Source: Rhodanobacteraceae bacterium (GTDB taxonomy: Bacteria > Pseudomonadota > Gammaproteobacteria > Xanthomonadales > Rhodanobacteraceae). Taken from it: 7,329 nucleotides of DNA. The notes under the pieces were generated by a model. It worked only from the letters and a program-made list of their open reading frames with translations. It searched no databases and was not told the DNA's origin. Each line of letters opens with the position of its first letter. Position 1 is the first letter of the stretch. This document shows positions 7,052 through 7,329 of this stretch, piece after piece. The DNA is taken from the NCBI GenBank assembly GCA_012270595.1, contig JAAXIA010000197.1, forward strand, positions 1 to 7,329, in the 5' to 3' direction. Both the position numbers and the translations under genes were made by a program.

Positions 7052-7219
7052 AAGGCATCCTTTTCAAAATTCAGGACGGCAAAGGTAACCGATCAAGGCT
7101 TAAGCTTGCAGGCCTTGGCGTGTTGCAGGGCCACTTCTGGGCAAGGCATAAGCGTGTTGGCCGAAAGTGATTATGATGGGGCAGGGCTTTGCCCGTGACG
7201 TGCAAAGCATCCTTACAGC
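7052..7219. other. Gene-free stretch downstream of map
   Basis: I see no credible gene, RNA or terminator here. Two similar words, AAAGGCATCCTT (7051-7062) and AAAGCATCCTT (7204-7214), bracket the stretch. CAAGGC and GCCTTG around 7095-7118 could pair across a 12-base loop. The reading frame of the neighbouring transposase fragment stays open on the minus strand down to 7100, but its product no longer looks like transposase. The stretch is probably mobile-element debris or spacer. Confidence 0.3.
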
Positions 7220-7329
7220 GGTGAGCCCATGCTTTTCAGGCAGATGCCGAAACTTCAGGATCTTCGTCTCGTCGGGCATGCCTTCGTTGGTCAAATCCAG
7301 GCCGGCAAAGCGGCGCATCGACTCAATCT
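7220..7329 (-). pseudogene. IS5-family transposase fragment, cut by the window edge
   Basis: Read from the window edge on the minus strand, the frame gives IESMRRFAGLDL, then NEGMPDETKILKF and RHLPEKHGLT. This is the conserved N-terminal region of IS5-family DDE transposases (typical form: SMRRFAG-DL, PDETTILRFRHLLE). The frame is open through the edge, so the true start lies outside. After about residue 33 of the ATG at 7318 (position 7220) the family pattern stops abruptly. The frame then runs on with an unrelated tail (VRMLCTSRAKPC...) to a stop at 7100-7102, and the catalytic DDE residues never appear. It is therefore a truncated remnant, not an active transposase, unless a frameshift hides the rest. 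No terminal inverted repeat could be assigned. Confidence 0.75.

Noticed and set aside
7195..7213. GTGCAAAG as an IS5-type terminal inverted repeat
   Set aside because: The match is short, from memory only, and its orientation relative to the transposase fragment does not fit a right end.

Overview
The window joins two segments that look different. Bases 1 to about 2306 are GC-rich (line 121-180 is 45/60 G+C; line 1921-1980 is 39/60). They carry two overlapping minus-strand genes, a flavin-dependent N-methyl amino acid oxidase-like protein followed by an M19 'membrane dipeptidase'-like protein. Bases from about 2384 to the end are closer to balanced (line 2881-2940 is 32/60). They carry housekeeping genes of gammaproteobacterial, and more precisely Xanthomonadales-like, character: hisS, tsf, rpsB and map. 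The family assignments come from recognising the proteins; no search was run. The border lies at a tRNA-Pro(CGG) gene, a type of locus that is both a classic island insertion point and a classic place for contigs to be joined wrongly. The left genes resemble proteins I associate with environmental Chloroflexi (SAR202-like) and with betaine/sarcosine catabolic loci.

Layout, left to right: the tip of a possible intergenic repeat (1-19); M19-family protein (44-1072, minus); sarcosine oxidase-like flavoprotein (1072-2235, minus), whose stop codon overlaps the start of the M19 gene; tRNA-Pro(CGG) with encoded CCA and a plausible promoter (2307-2383, minus); hisS (2552-3925, plus); two hairpin terminators in the hisS/tsf convergent gap; tsf (4063-4947, minus); rpsB (5037-5873, minus); a roughly 410-base divergent region holding a strong rpsB promoter, a long and structured rpsB leader and a probable map promoter; map (6287-7051, plus); and at the right edge a fragment of an IS5-type transposase (minus).

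The right-hand block is translation machinery: charging of tRNA-His, a 30S ribosomal protein with its conserved partner EF-Ts, and N-terminal methionine removal. The rpsB-tsf pair divergent from map is a standard gammaproteobacterial arrangement. Here tsf is followed by convergent hisS instead of pyrH-frr, and map is followed by transposon debris instead of glnD. The left-hand block is a two-gene catabolic module. The oxidase keeps the covalent-FAD cysteine and the oxygen-activating lysine of monomeric sarcosine oxidase. The dipeptidase-like partner keeps only half of the M19 metal site. The points most worth following up are that degenerate M19 enzyme, the origin of the left segment (transfer or chimeric contig), and the rpsB/map divergent control region built around a symmetric -10 element. 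I saw no CRISPR array, integrase or phage gene.
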